The notes below the pieces were generated by a model. That model made no database searches. It was not told where the DNA came from and worked only from the letters and a program-made list of their open reading frames with translations. This document shows positions 17,613-25,531 of a stretch of DNA of 64,000 bases, piece by piece (within the stretch, counting starts at the first letter, position 1; each line of letters begins with the position of its first letter). Source of the stretch: Streptomyces antibioticus (GTDB lineage Bacteria; Actinomycetota; Actinomycetes; Streptomycetales; Streptomycetaceae); assembly GCF_001514065.1 (NCBI RefSeq), contig NZ_KQ948435.1, positions 186,001 through 250,000 of the forward strand, in the 5' to 3' direction. Position numbers and translations under genes: made by a program.

Positions 17613-18364
17613 GCGCGTACCGTCCTCTTCTCCACGTGCTTGTCGGCGGCCTGACGTGCCGTCAACTCGACCACTCGCTGGACGAAGACGCCGGGGACGT
17701 GCACGTCGTCGGGGCTCAACTCGCCCGGTTCCACCAGTTCTTCGACCTCGGCGACCGTGATCCGGCCCGCCGTGGCGGCGAGCGGGTTGAAGTTCGCGGC
17801 GGACCTGCGGAACACCAGGTTTCCGTGGCGGTCGCCGCGCCAGGCCCGGACGAGGGCGAAGTCGGTGGTGATGCCGTGCTCCAGGACGTGCGGGCGGCCC
17901 CGGAACGTGCGGATCTCCTTCGCGGGGGACGTGACGGCCACCGAGCCGTCGGCCGCGTGGCGCCAGGGCAGCCCGCCGTCGGCGACCTGGGTGCCGACGC
18001 CCGCCGGGGTGTAGAACGCGGGGATGCCCGCCCCGCCGGCCCGCAGCCGCTCGGCCAGCGTGCCCTGCGGCACCAGCTCCACCTCCAGTTCGCCGGACAG
18101 GTACTGGCGGGCGAACTCCTTGTTCTCGCCCACGTAGGAGCCCGTGACGCGGGCGATCCGGCCGGCGGCCAGCAGGACGCCGAGGCCGCGGCCGTCCACA
18201 CCGCAGTTGTTCGAGACGACCGCCAGGCCGCGGGCGCCCTGGGCGTGCAGGGCCCGGATGAGCACCTCGGGGACGCCGCTGAGGCCGAAGCCGCCGACGG
18301 CCAGCGACGCGCCGTCGGGGATGTCGGCGACCGCATCGGCGGCGCCGGCGCTGACCTTGTCCAT
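17609..18364 (-). CDS. CoA-transferase subunit A
   Basis: The alpha subunit (251 residues) partnering the gene downstream. It has the CoA-binding glycine loop [22 protein letters not shown], then [14 protein letters not shown] and [43 protein letters not shown], typical of ScoA/PcaI proteins. ATG 18364 is supported by GGGAG just upstream. A 7-base-arm inverted repeat lies 20 bases before the start, in the only sizeable gap (58 bases) between this gene and the SDR gene. The transferase pair may thus also have its own promoter. Confidence 0.93.
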   Translation of the reverse strand: MDKVSAGAADAVADIPDGASLAVGGFGLSGVPEVLIRALHAQGARGLAVVSNNCGVDGRGLGVLLAAGRIARVTGSYVGENKEFARQYLSGELEVELVPQGTLAERLRAGGAGIPAFYTPAGVGTQVADGGLPWRHAADGSVAVTSPAKEIRTFRGRPHVLEHGITTDFALVRAWRGDRHGNLVFRRSAANFNPLAATAGRITVAEVEELVEPGELSPDDVHVPGVFVQRVVELTARQAADKHVEKRTVRA

Positions 18365-18383
18365 GGGAGCTTTCCGATCGTGC

Positions 18384-18403
18384 GGTTCTGCTGTTTCAGA
18401 ACC
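18384..18403. promoter_or_regulatory. Inverted repeat in the SDR/CoA-transferase gap
   Basis: GGTTCTG-N6-CAGAACC, with perfect 7-base arms, is placed 20 bases upstream of the CoA-transferase A start. It may be an internal operator (IclR or similar) or an attenuating hairpin. Nothing in the window identifies the protein that would bind it. Confidence 0.45.
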
Positions 18404-18422
18404 TCTTGGGGATTTGGGGGCT

Positions 18423-19154
18423 TCAGTGCTTCTTCAGGGCCTCGGAGACCGACTTGACCCCGCCGTGCGCGGTGAGGCCGCCGTCGACCGGGATCTCGGC
18501 GCCGGTGATGAAGGACGCCGCGTCGGAGAGGAGGAACACGACGAGCGGGGTGATCTCCTCGACGGTCCCGGTGCGGCCGAGCGGCGTCTCGCGGATGTTC
18601 GCCTCGCGGAAGGCGGGCGCGGCGGACGCGGTCATCTCGGTCTCGATGAACCCGGGATGGATGGTGTTGACCCGGATGCCCCGCGGGCCGAGCTCCAGGG
18701 CGGACGCCTTGGACAGGCCTCTGAGCGCCCATTTGCTCGCCGTGTACGCCACCGGGTAGTGGCCGGTGAGGGCCGCGGTGGAGCCGACGTTGACGATCGA
18801 GGCACCCGGTCGCATCAGCGGGGCGAGGTACTGGATGCCGAGGAGCGGTCCGGTGACGTTCACGGCGTGCACGCGTGCGAAGTCCTCGGGGCGTACGTCG
18901 TCCAGGCGGGCCCGCCAGGTGATGCCCGCGTTGTTGACCAGGCCGTGCACCTGGCCGTACGACTCCCCGAGCGCGGCGGCGAGTTCGGCCCACTCCTTCT
19001 CGCTGGTGACGTCGAGGCGGCGGCAGCCCGGGGCGTCCGTCACGTCGGTGGCGATGACCCGGGCGCCCTCCCGGGTGAGGGCCTCCGCCTCCGCCGCACC
19101 CTGGCCGCGGGCGGCGCCGGTGACGACGACCACCTTGCCCAGCAGGCGCTTCAC
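18423..19154 (-). CDS. Short-chain dehydrogenase/reductase
   Basis: A 243-residue NAD(P)-dependent enzyme: Rossmann VVVTGAARGQGAAEAEAL, LVNNAGITW (structural NNAG), catalytic serine in IVNVGSTAAL, YTASKWALRG (Tyr-x-x-x-Lys) and HPGFIETEM. A C-terminal GAEIPVDGGLTAHGG is typical. It probably oxidises a hydroxy-acid or diol intermediate of the same catabolic route, giving the 3-oxo acid that the CoA-transferase needs; that order is inferred. GTG 19154 overlaps the upstream FAH gene stop (GTGA). Confidence 0.92.
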   Translation of the reverse strand: MKRLLGKVVVVTGAARGQGAAEAEALTREGARVIATDVTDAPGCRRLDVTSEKEWAELAAALGESYGQVHGLVNNAGITWRARLDDVRPEDFARVHAVNVTGPLLGIQYLAPLMRPGASIVNVGSTAALTGHYPVAYTASKWALRGLSKASALELGPRGIRVNTIHPGFIETEMTASAAPAFREANIRETPLGRTGTVEEITPLVVFLLSDAASFITGAEIPVDGGLTAHGGVKSVSEALKKH

Positions 19155-20122
19155 GGCCGCTCCCGGCCCCGGCGCCGACCGGTCGGGAGCGGCACCGGTG
19201 CGGCGCCGGCGACGACCGTGTTGGAGACGGCGCCGATGCCCTCGACGGCGAGCGTGACCGTGTCACCCGGCTTCAGCGGCGGCGGGTCCTGGCGGCCGCG
19301 TACGCCCCACAGCTCGGCAAGGCAGCCGCCGTTGCCGCAGGTGCCCGAGCCGAGGACGTCACCCGGGCGCACCCAGGTGCCGCGCGAGGCGTAGGCCGCC
19401 ATCTCCTCGAAGGTCCAACTCATGTGGGACAGCAGGTCCTTGCCCACCACCTCGCCGTTGACCGAGGCGGTGAGGGCGAGACGCAGGAAGCCGTCCGGGT
19501 CGCGGTACCGCTCCATCTCGTCGGCCGTGACGAGGTACGGGCCGGGGGTGGTGGCGGTGTCCTTGCCCTTGCACGGGCCGAGGTTGACCTTCATCTCGGC
19601 GGACTGCAGATCGCGCGCGGACCAGTCGTTGAAGACGGTGTAGCCGACGATGTGCCCGCGGGCTTCCTCCGGGGTGAGGTCCCGGCCCTCCCGGCCGATC
19701 ACGGCGGCGACCTCCAGCTCGAAGTCGAGGACGGCCGACCCGGGCGGCACCGGGATGTCGTCGTGAGGGCCGTACATCGCATAGGGGTTGGTGAAGTAGA
19801 ACGTCGGCGCGGCGTACCACTGCTCCGGTACGCCCGCGTTCCCGTCGACGGACCGGCGTACCCCTTCCACGTGCTCCTCGAAGGTCACGAAGTCCCGCAC
19901 GGTGGGCGGCTGGAGCGGCGGCAGCAGCCGTACCTCGGAGACGTGCGGGCCGGGCGGCACGTCGAGCGCGGTCGCGCCCGCGTCGAGCAGCCGGTCCAGG
20001 CCGCCCGTCTCGGCGAGCAGCCCGGTCAGGGAGCGCACGGCGGGCAGCGGGTACAGCGTGCCGTCCGCCTCGACGACGGCCACCTGCCGCCGGCTGCGGA
20101 ACTCGTAGCTTGCGAAACGCAT
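19151..20122 (-). CDS. Fumarylacetoacetate hydrolase-family protein (first copy)
   Basis: A 323-residue enzyme with an FAH fold. Metal-binding acidic residues lie in VLDFELEVAAVIG, followed by IVGYTVFNDWSARDLQSAEM and the C-terminal GTCGNGGCLAELWG. The family includes C-C bond hydrolases, isomerases and decarboxylases of meta-cleavage and homogentisate/gentisate routes. Its length and N-terminal extension (MRFASYEFRSRRQVAVV) are closer to fumarylacetoacetase-like hydrolases than to the short decarboxylases. The operon has a second, different FAH protein (24415-25395), so two successive steps may use this fold. ATG 20122 is clear. Confidence 0.9.
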   Translation of the reverse strand: MRFASYEFRSRRQVAVVEADGTLYPLPAVRSLTGLLAETGGLDRLLDAGATALDVPPGPHVSEVRLLPPLQPPTVRDFVTFEEHVEGVRRSVDGNAGVPEQWYAAPTFYFTNPYAMYGPHDDIPVPPGSAVLDFELEVAAVIGREGRDLTPEEARGHIVGYTVFNDWSARDLQSAEMKVNLGPCKGKDTATTPGPYLVTADEMERYRDPDGFLRLALTASVNGEVVGKDLLSHMSWTFEEMAAYASRGTWVRPGDVLGSGTCGNGGCLAELWGVRGRQDPPPLKPGDTVTLAVEGIGAVSNTVVAGAAPVPLPTGRRRGRERP

Positions 20123-20146
20123 GGAAGGGGTCCTGTCGGGAGGGTC

Positions 20147-20202
20147 GGATCAGACCGGGGTGGGTCAGACCGGGCGGGTCAGACCGGGTCGGGTCAGACC
20201 GG
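20147..20202. repeat. Four short tandem repeats between VOC and FAH genes
   Basis: Four copies of a 12-base core, GGRTCAGACCGG, start at 20147, 20162, 20176 and 20191 with 2-3-base spacers (periods 15, 14, 15). The last copy contains the TGA stop of the VOC gene (20194-20196). The array fills most of the intergenic gap. Confidence 0.85.
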
Positions 20203-21126
20203 CGGGGCGACGAAGCAGCCGCGGTCGACGTCGTTGAACGACTCCTTGGCGACCAGCTCGTTCATCGGATTGGCCGTGCCCCACTGGTCGGTGACCTCGG
20301 GCTGCGAGAAGTCGTAGACGTGCGGGTGCCAGGTGTCCTCGTCGAGGTTCTCCAACTCTGTCGTGTACTCGACGGTGTTGCCGTGCGGGTCGAGGAAGTA
20401 CGTGAACGTGTTGTCGCCCGCCATGTGCCGGCCCGGACCCCAGACCTTGCGAGCCCCGGAGCGCATCACACGGCCCGAGCCGCGCATGTACTCGTCGATG
20501 CCGCGCATCTCGAAGGAGACGTGGTGCAGCGCGGTGTGCGGTCCCTGCGCGATCGCCATCGAGTGGTGCTGGTTGCTGATCCGCATGAAGTGCATGACCT
20601 CGCCCATGTGGGGTGAGGAGAGGGTGTCGGAGAGCCGGAAGCCCAGATGGGTCTCGTACCACTCCCGTGTGCGGTTCAGATCGGGGGAGTTGAGCACGAC
20701 GTGCGACAGCTTGACCGGGATCGACTCCTTCTCCTCGATCCTGCGGTGCTGTCGCACCTCCACGTCCGCCGAGACCTCGATGGTGCGGCCGTCGACGTCG
20801 AAGAAGCGGAAGCCGTAGCCGCCTCCGGGGGTGTCGACCTTGTCCGGCTGGGAGATCAACTGGACGCCCCCGGCGAGGAGTTGCCCGGCGAGCGTGTCCA
20901 CGTCGGCGGCCGAGGCCGCCCCGTAGGACACCAGGTCGAGGCGCTTCTCCTCGGCCTTGCGCAGCCGGATCACATAGCGCTCGGGGCTGCCCTCGGCGGC
21001 CAGGAAGGAAATCCCCGAGTCCTCCTCGACCTTGGTCAGGCCCCAGACGCCGGCATAGAAGTCGAGCTGCTTGTCGTAGTCGGGCACGGCGAGGTCGACG
21101 TGCCGAAGGTGGGTGAGCAGGCGCAT
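20194..21126 (-). CDS. VOC-family extradiol-type dioxygenase
   Basis: A 310-residue, two-module vicinal-oxygen-chelate protein like catechol 2,3-dioxygenase / 2,3-dihydroxybiphenyl dioxygenase. Module one: THLRHVDLAVPDYDKQLDFYAGVWGL. Module two: KLSHVVLNSPDLNRTREWYETHLGFRLSD. Probable iron ligands are the histidine of SHVVL, a histidine in TALHHVSFEM and the glutamate of NTVEYTTE. It would open a catechol ring next to the diol using O2. ATG 21126 lies four bases past the stop of the amidohydrolase gene. With the flavin monooxygenase this makes a hydroxylate-then-cleave pair. The exact phenolic substrate is unknown. Confidence 0.88.
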   Translation of the reverse strand: MRLLTHLRHVDLAVPDYDKQLDFYAGVWGLTKVEEDSGISFLAAEGSPERYVIRLRKAEEKRLDLVSYGAASAADVDTLAGQLLAGGVQLISQPDKVDTPGGGYGFRFFDVDGRTIEVSADVEVRQHRRIEEKESIPVKLSHVVLNSPDLNRTREWYETHLGFRLSDTLSSPHMGEVMHFMRISNQHHSMAIAQGPHTALHHVSFEMRGIDEYMRGSGRVMRSGARKVWGPGRHMAGDNTFTYFLDPHGNTVEYTTELENLDEDTWHPHVYDFSQPEVTDQWGTANPMNELVAKESFNDVDRGCFVAPPV

Positions 21127-21130
21127 GATG

Positions 21131-22141
21131 TCAGTCCTTCCGGAGGAGGGCGGCCGCGTTTCCGCCCCGTACGGCGTCGAAGTCGGTGTCGGGCAGGCCC
21201 GCCGCGCGCAGCGCGCCCAGCGGATCGTCCGTGCCCATGTCGAAGGGGAAGTCGGAGCCGAGCAGGACACGGTCGGCGCCGGCGGCGGCCATCAGCGCGC
21301 GCAGCACGGCCGGGTCGTGGACGAGGGAGTCGAAGTAGAGCTGCGGCAGATAGCTGCTCGGTTCCCGTGCGCAGCGCCGTGCGTCGGGGCGGACCCGCCA
21401 GGCGTGGTCGGAGCGGCCGATGTGGGTGGGCAGGTAGCCGCCGCCGTGTGCCGCGATCAGCTTCAGGCCCGGACGGCGGTCCAGGACGCCGGAGAAGATC
21501 AGGTGCGACAGTGCGATCGCGTTCTCGGTGGGCTGGCCGACGGTGTTGGACAGGTACCACCGGTCCAGGCGCTCGTCGAGCGTGCACCCGAAGGGGTGCA
21601 GGAAGACCAGGGCGCCCGTCTCCTCCGCCCGGGACCAGAAGGGTTCGTACGCCTCGTCCGACAGCTCGTGACCGGGGGCGTGCGAGGAGATCTCGACGCC
21701 CCGGAGGCCGAGGTCCAGTGCGTGATCGAGCAACTCGACCGCGAGGTCCGGGTGTTGGAGCGGGGCGAGACCGAGGCCGAGGAGGCGGTCGGGGGCCTTG
21801 GCGCAGTGCTCGGCGATGCCGGTGTTCGCCAACCTGCCCATCGTCGCGGCCAGTTCCGGGGGCGCCCAGTAGTGGTAGTGCGAGGGGGAGGGGCTGATCA
21901 GCTGGACGTCCACGCCCTGTTCGTCCATCGCCGCGAGGCGCACGGCGGCGTCCGTCAGGCTCGGGATGCGGGCGCCGACCATGGGGCCGTTCACCGCCAG
22001 GGCGGCGGGGCCGTTGCGGCGGGCGTCCAGGGCGCGGGCCTCGGCGAGACCGGGGTGAGCGGCGGCTGCCTCGTCGACCTCCGGGAGCAGGAGGTGGGCG
22101 TGGACGTCGATCGTGGGAGGCCGGGGTGCGGGCGTGGTCAC
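21131..22141 (-). CDS. Amidohydrolase-2 (ACMSD-like decarboxylase) family protein
   Basis: A 336-residue metal-dependent TIM-barrel enzyme: N-terminal IDVHAHLLLPE (HxH metal motif), ISSHAPGHEL, LVFLHPFGCTLD, LIAAHGGGYLP and LLGSDFPFDMG (metal aspartate). This group holds aminocarboxymuconate-semialdehyde and gamma-resorcylate-type decarboxylases and related hydrolases. In a ring-cleavage operon a decarboxylation is the likeliest step. GTG 22141 overlaps the upstream monooxygenase stop (GTGA). No frame defects are visible. Confidence 0.9.
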   Translation of the reverse strand: MTTPAPRPPTIDVHAHLLLPEVDEAAAAHPGLAEARALDARRNGPAALAVNGPMVGARIPSLTDAAVRLAAMDEQGVDVQLISPSPSHYHYWAPPELAATMGRLANTGIAEHCAKAPDRLLGLGLAPLQHPDLAVELLDHALDLGLRGVEISSHAPGHELSDEAYEPFWSRAEETGALVFLHPFGCTLDERLDRWYLSNTVGQPTENAIALSHLIFSGVLDRRPGLKLIAAHGGGYLPTHIGRSDHAWRVRPDARRCAREPSSYLPQLYFDSLVHDPAVLRALMAAAGADRVLLGSDFPFDMGTDDPLGALRAAGLPDTDFDAVRGGNAAALLRKD

Positions 22142-23286
22142 GGGAGTTCCTTGAGGACGGTCATGGTGCGGTGCATCAGGCCCGGCACGTCCGCGTCGCG
22201 CACCCCGTCCAGCAGCCACTGGCCGAGCTGGACGGAGGCGTCGACGACCAGACGCACGCGGGGCAGCCGCCGGGCGTGGTAGTCGGTCAGGATCCGGTCG
22301 AGGGGGCCGGCGGCCCAGGCGTCGAGGCCGGTCAGCAGTTCGGCGAGGACGAGCACGTCCTCCAGGGACATCGCGGCGCCCTGGGCGAGGGTCGGCGGAC
22401 AGCAGTGCGCGGCGTCGCCGACCAGCACGACCCGGCCGCGGTGCCAGGGCCCCTCCACCAAGTGCCGGTCGAACCATGTGTAGTTGACGACCGCCGGATC
22501 GGTCAGCGCCGGACGTATCTCGTCCCACGCCCCGCCGTAGCCCGCACTGAGCGCCCGCATCTCGTCGGCGTAGGCCGCCGGGTCGATCGCGGCCCGGTCG
22601 CGGGCGGGCTCGACGAGGTACACGTAGACCGTGTCCTCGCTGGTCGGGCAGTAGCCGGCGATGAAACACCGGCCGCCGTAGACCATCTCGGTACGGCGCA
22701 CGCCGGCCGGCCGGGGCGCGGGGGCGCGCCAGATGCCCATGCCGGTGGGACGGGGTTCCTCGGTGACGCCGATCATCCGGCGGGTGGCGGAGCCGAGGCC
22801 GTCGGCGCCGACGACCAGGTCGTAGCGGCCGCTCGTGCCGTCCGTGAAGGTGACGTCCACGCCCTCGGCGTCCTGCTCGAAGGCGGTGGCCCGGGTACCG
22901 AGGCGGACGCCGGCGCCCGAGGCGCGGACGGCGTCGATCAGGAGCTGCTGGAGCCGGGGTCGCTGCATGCCCATGTGCGCGGGCAGGTCGTCGCCGCCGG
23001 TGCGGAACTCCTCGTGGGCGGCCAGCACCGTGCCGTCCGGGGCGAGGATGGCGACACCCTCCGCCTTGTAGCCCTCCTTCTCGATCGTGTCTAGGACCCC
23101 GACCTCGCGCAGCACGCGCAGGGCGTTGCCCTGAAGGGTGATGCCCGAGCCGGCGGCGGCCTTCCAGTCGGCGCTCGCCTCGACGAGGTCGACGGCGATC
23201 CCGGCCCGGCGCAGCAGCACGGTCAGGGCGTTTCCGGAGGTGCCTCCGCCGATGATGAGGACGGAAGGGGTGCGTCTGTCAGCCAT
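22138..23286 (-). CDS. FAD-dependent aromatic monooxygenase (group A)
   Basis: A 382-residue class A flavoprotein hydroxylase like salicylate or 6-hydroxynicotinate hydroxylases. FAD-binding VLIIGGGTSGNALTVLLRRAG lies at residues 9-29. YDLVVGADGLGSATRRMIG is the DG fingerprint, and GRVVLVGDAAHCCPPTLAQGAAMSLEDVLVLAELL is the GD motif near residue 290. It would add a hydroxyl group ortho to an existing one with NAD(P)H and O2, making the diol for the VOC dioxygenase. ATG 23286 is preceded by an unusually long, G-rich 175-base gap, unlike the overlapping junctions elsewhere in the operon. Confidence 0.92.
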   Translation of the reverse strand: MADRRTPSVLIIGGGTSGNALTVLLRRAGIAVDLVEASADWKAAAGSGITLQGNALRVLREVGVLDTIEKEGYKAEGVAILAPDGTVLAAHEEFRTGGDDLPAHMGMQRPRLQQLLIDAVRASGAGVRLGTRATAFEQDAEGVDVTFTDGTSGRYDLVVGADGLGSATRRMIGVTEEPRPTGMGIWRAPAPRPAGVRRTEMVYGGRCFIAGYCPTSEDTVYVYLVEPARDRAAIDPAAYADEMRALSAGYGGAWDEIRPALTDPAVVNYTWFDRHLVEGPWHRGRVVLVGDAAHCCPPTLAQGAAMSLEDVLVLAELLTGLDAWAAGPLDRILTDYHARRLPRVRLVVDASVQLGQWLLDGVRDADVPGLMHRTMTVLKELP

Positions 23287-23461
23287 GTCGGGGATACCTC
23301 CCGGGTGGGGCCGCGCGACATCGGGCGGCGGGGGTGCGGCTCGCCCGCGGGGTGCGGGCCAAGGTGGTGCGGGGGTGGGGGGGGAGGGGGCGGCTGTGGG
23401 GTGCGGTTGTCGTACGCGGCTGTCGTGTGCCGCTGATGGGTGAACTGGCCCAGGGACCCGG
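23287..23461. other. 175-base G-tract leader before the monooxygenase gene
   Basis: No reading frame is convincing here. The plus strand has a GGGGGTGGGGGGGGAGGGGG tract (23371-23390) within wider G runs. The minus-strand transcript would be C-rich, and the template strand could form a G-quadruplex. This is the largest gap inside the catabolic operon and may hold a second promoter or a pause site. Confidence 0.4.
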
Positions 23462-24418
23462 TTACTTGACGGCGATCGGGTTGACCGGGGAGCCGACGGC
23501 GCCGGTGATGGGCAGCGGTGCCGCGGTGAGCCAGAACTCGTACACGCCGTCGTCGGCACAGTCCGCCGCGAGCGCGTCTAGGTCCCACATCTCGCCGATC
23601 AGCAGACCCATGTTGGGGATGACGACCTGGTGCAGCGGCTGGAAGGCGTTCTCGAACTCGTTGGGCCGGACCTCGAACCCCCAGGTGTCGGTGGCGACCG
23701 CGGCGATCTCGGTGCGGTGCAGCCAGCCGGCACTGGTGAACGACAACCCGGGCGCGGGTCCGCCCGCGTAGTCTCCCCAGCCGTCGCGCCGCACCCGGGC
23801 GAGCTGTCCGGTCCGTACGAGGACGATGTCACCGCGGCCCACGGTCACCCCGTGGGCTGCGGCGGTCGCGCTGAGATGCTCCTCCGTGATGGCGAAGGCG
23901 TCCGGCAACTCGCCCCCGTCACCGCAGACTTGGCCGACGTCCAGCAGGACGCCGCGTCCGGCGACGTGGGGTGCCATGTGCTCGATGCCGGTGACGAGGT
24001 CGCCGTCGGAGGTGACGACCTGCTCCGCCGGGCGCCCGTTCCAGGCCTTGCCGTGGTCGAAGATGTGCCCGAGCCCGTCCCATTGGGTCGAGCACTGCAA
24101 CGGCATCGCGATCACGTCGTCGGCGCCGCCGATGCCGTGCGGGAAGCCCTGGTTGCCGAGGGCGGCGTCGGTGCCCGTGTCGAGCATGGTGTGGACCGGG
24201 TTGGTCCGCCGGCGCCAGCCCTTCTGCGGGCCGTTCATGTCGAAGCGCTGCGAGAGCGAGAAGCTGACACCCCGGCGGACCAGGGCGGCGCCCGCACGCC
24301 GCTTGGCCTCGTCGAGGAAGTTGAGGGTGCCGAGGACGTCGTCCGCGCCCCAACGCCCCCAGTTCGAGAACTTCTTGGCGGCCTCGGCGATCGCGCCCTC
24401 GGGGTCGTGGCGGTTCAC
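23462..24418 (-). CDS. Cyclase-family (kynurenine formamidase-like) metal hydrolase
   Basis: A 318-residue protein of the bacterial cyclase/KynB-like family (PF04199). The usual HxGTHxDxPxH signature appears in the variant form seen in long members: LQCSTQWDGLGHIFDHGKAWNG. Further blocks are GRGVLLDVGQV, RGDIVLVRTGQLAR and PNMGLLIGEMWDLDALAADC. Such enzymes hydrolyse amide, ester or lactone bonds of aromatic metabolites. GTG 24418 overlaps the stop of the gene before it (GTGA), which fixes the start better than ATG 24436. It probably opens a lactone or amide early in the pathway; that step is inferred. Confidence 0.87.
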   Translation of the reverse strand: MNRHDPEGAIAEAAKKFSNWGRWGADDVLGTLNFLDEAKRRAGAALVRRGVSFSLSQRFDMNGPQKGWRRRTNPVHTMLDTGTDAALGNQGFPHGIGGADDVIAMPLQCSTQWDGLGHIFDHGKAWNGRPAEQVVTSDGDLVTGIEHMAPHVAGRGVLLDVGQVCGDGGELPDAFAITEEHLSATAAAHGVTVGRGDIVLVRTGQLARVRRDGWGDYAGGPAPGLSFTSAGWLHRTEIAAVATDTWGFEVRPNEFENAFQPLHQVVIPNMGLLIGEMWDLDALAADCADDGVYEFWLTAAPLPITGAVGSPVNPIAVK

Positions 24419-25395
24419 GCTCTCACCCCGACACATCGCGTGCGCTGCACGCCGAGACCCGTGATCGAGCCCTCCATGAGGTCGCCGTCCCGCAGCAACC
24501 GGCCCCAGTGCAGGCCGTTCCCGGCAGGGCTGCCGGTCAACACCAGGTCACCGGGCAGGAGTCGGGAGGTCTGCGAGATGTACGACACCAGCCGGGCGAC
24601 GCCGAACAGCATGTCCTTGGTGGACTCGTCCTGCATGGTGTCGCCGTTGAGCTTGAGGGTCACCCGCAGATCACCCGGGTCGGCGATCGACTCCGCCGGC
24701 ACCAGCCAGGGGCCCAGCGGCGTGAACCCGGGCGCGTTCTTGCAGCGCAGCCAGTCGGTGCCGATGGCCTTCATGTCCCGGCGGAACACGGTCGCCCGGT
24801 CGGTGAGATCGTTGGCGATCGTATACCCGGCGACGTGGTCCAAGGCCTCCTCGACGGTCACCCGATACGCCGGCTTCGCGATCACGGCGGCCAACTCCAG
24901 CTCCCAGTCCGGCTGTTCGGCCCAGGAGGGGAGCACGACATCGTCGTACGGCCCCGAGATCGTGCTCGGCAGGCCGATGAAGACGTACGGGAGATCCTCG
25001 GCGGCCCTGCGGTCCATGATCGCGGCGATCTCCGCGCGGGCCTCCTCCACCGTGCGCGGGTCCTCGGGGGAGCGGTGGGCGACCTCCAGATCGATCACGT
25101 GCTGCCGGTAATTGGCGCCGGACTGGAAGATCTGCCGGGGTTCCAGCGGGGCGTGCACGCGCAGCCCCTCCAGCGGCAGCCGGTCGAGGGCGTCGTCGGC
25201 CGCGAGGCCGTGCAGCAGGGGCAGCGCCTCGTCCCACCGCTCCACCACGGCCCGCACGTCGGACGGCGTCCACGGCAGGGTCCGGCTCAGGTCGAGCACC
25301 CGCTCCCGGGCCAGGAGGCCGGGGAAGGGAGCCCCGCCCGGGGTGGAGAACGTGCCGAGCGCGAAGGGGCCGGCAGGTTGCGCGAAGGTTGACAT
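24415..25395 (-). CDS. Fumarylacetoacetate hydrolase-family protein (second copy)
   Basis: A 326-residue FAH-fold enzyme and the first gene of the catabolic operon. The core includes IFQSGANYRQHVID, DWELELAAVIAKPAYRV (metal acid residues), HVAGYTIANDLTDRATVFR and LVLTGSPAGNGLHWGRLLRDGD. The TGSPAGNG block is typical of 2-hydroxyhepta-2,4-diene-1,7-dioate isomerase / acylpyruvase relatives. It is therefore a good candidate for hydrolysing or isomerising the ring-cleavage product. It differs clearly from the copy at 19151-20122, so the two are not a recent duplication. ATG 25395 lies 36 bases from the palindrome shared with the LysR gene. Confidence 0.9.
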   Translation of the reverse strand: MSTFAQPAGPFALGTFSTPGGAPFPGLLARERVLDLSRTLPWTPSDVRAVVERWDEALPLLHGLAADDALDRLPLEGLRVHAPLEPRQIFQSGANYRQHVIDLEVAHRSPEDPRTVEEARAEIAAIMDRRAAEDLPYVFIGLPSTISGPYDDVVLPSWAEQPDWELELAAVIAKPAYRVTVEEALDHVAGYTIANDLTDRATVFRRDMKAIGTDWLRCKNAPGFTPLGPWLVPAESIADPGDLRVTLKLNGDTMQDESTKDMLFGVARLVSYISQTSRLLPGDLVLTGSPAGNGLHWGRLLRDGDLMEGSITGLGVQRTRCVGVRA

Positions 25396-25430
25396 CAGAT
25401 TTCCTCCTGCTGGGATGCGGTCTACTCTGA

Positions 25431-25450
25431 CCGTGATCGGCAAATCACGG
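25431..25450. promoter_or_regulatory. Probable LysR-regulator binding palindrome
   Basis: CCGTGAT-N6-ATCACGG has perfect 7-base arms and is the only such symmetry in the divergent gap between the LysR gene and the nine-gene operon. Its size and placement fit a LysR-type recognition site. Confidence 0.72.
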
Positions 25451-25531
25451 AAATAGATCCTGCGGATGAGCCACATCCATGCCATGGATAGCCCTTCATG
25501 GATCAGCCCCAGACGTCCCAGGTGGTGCCCG

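Noticed and set aside
20147-20202. CRISPR-like array
   Set aside because: The spacers are only 2-3 bases long, so this is a simple tandem repeat.
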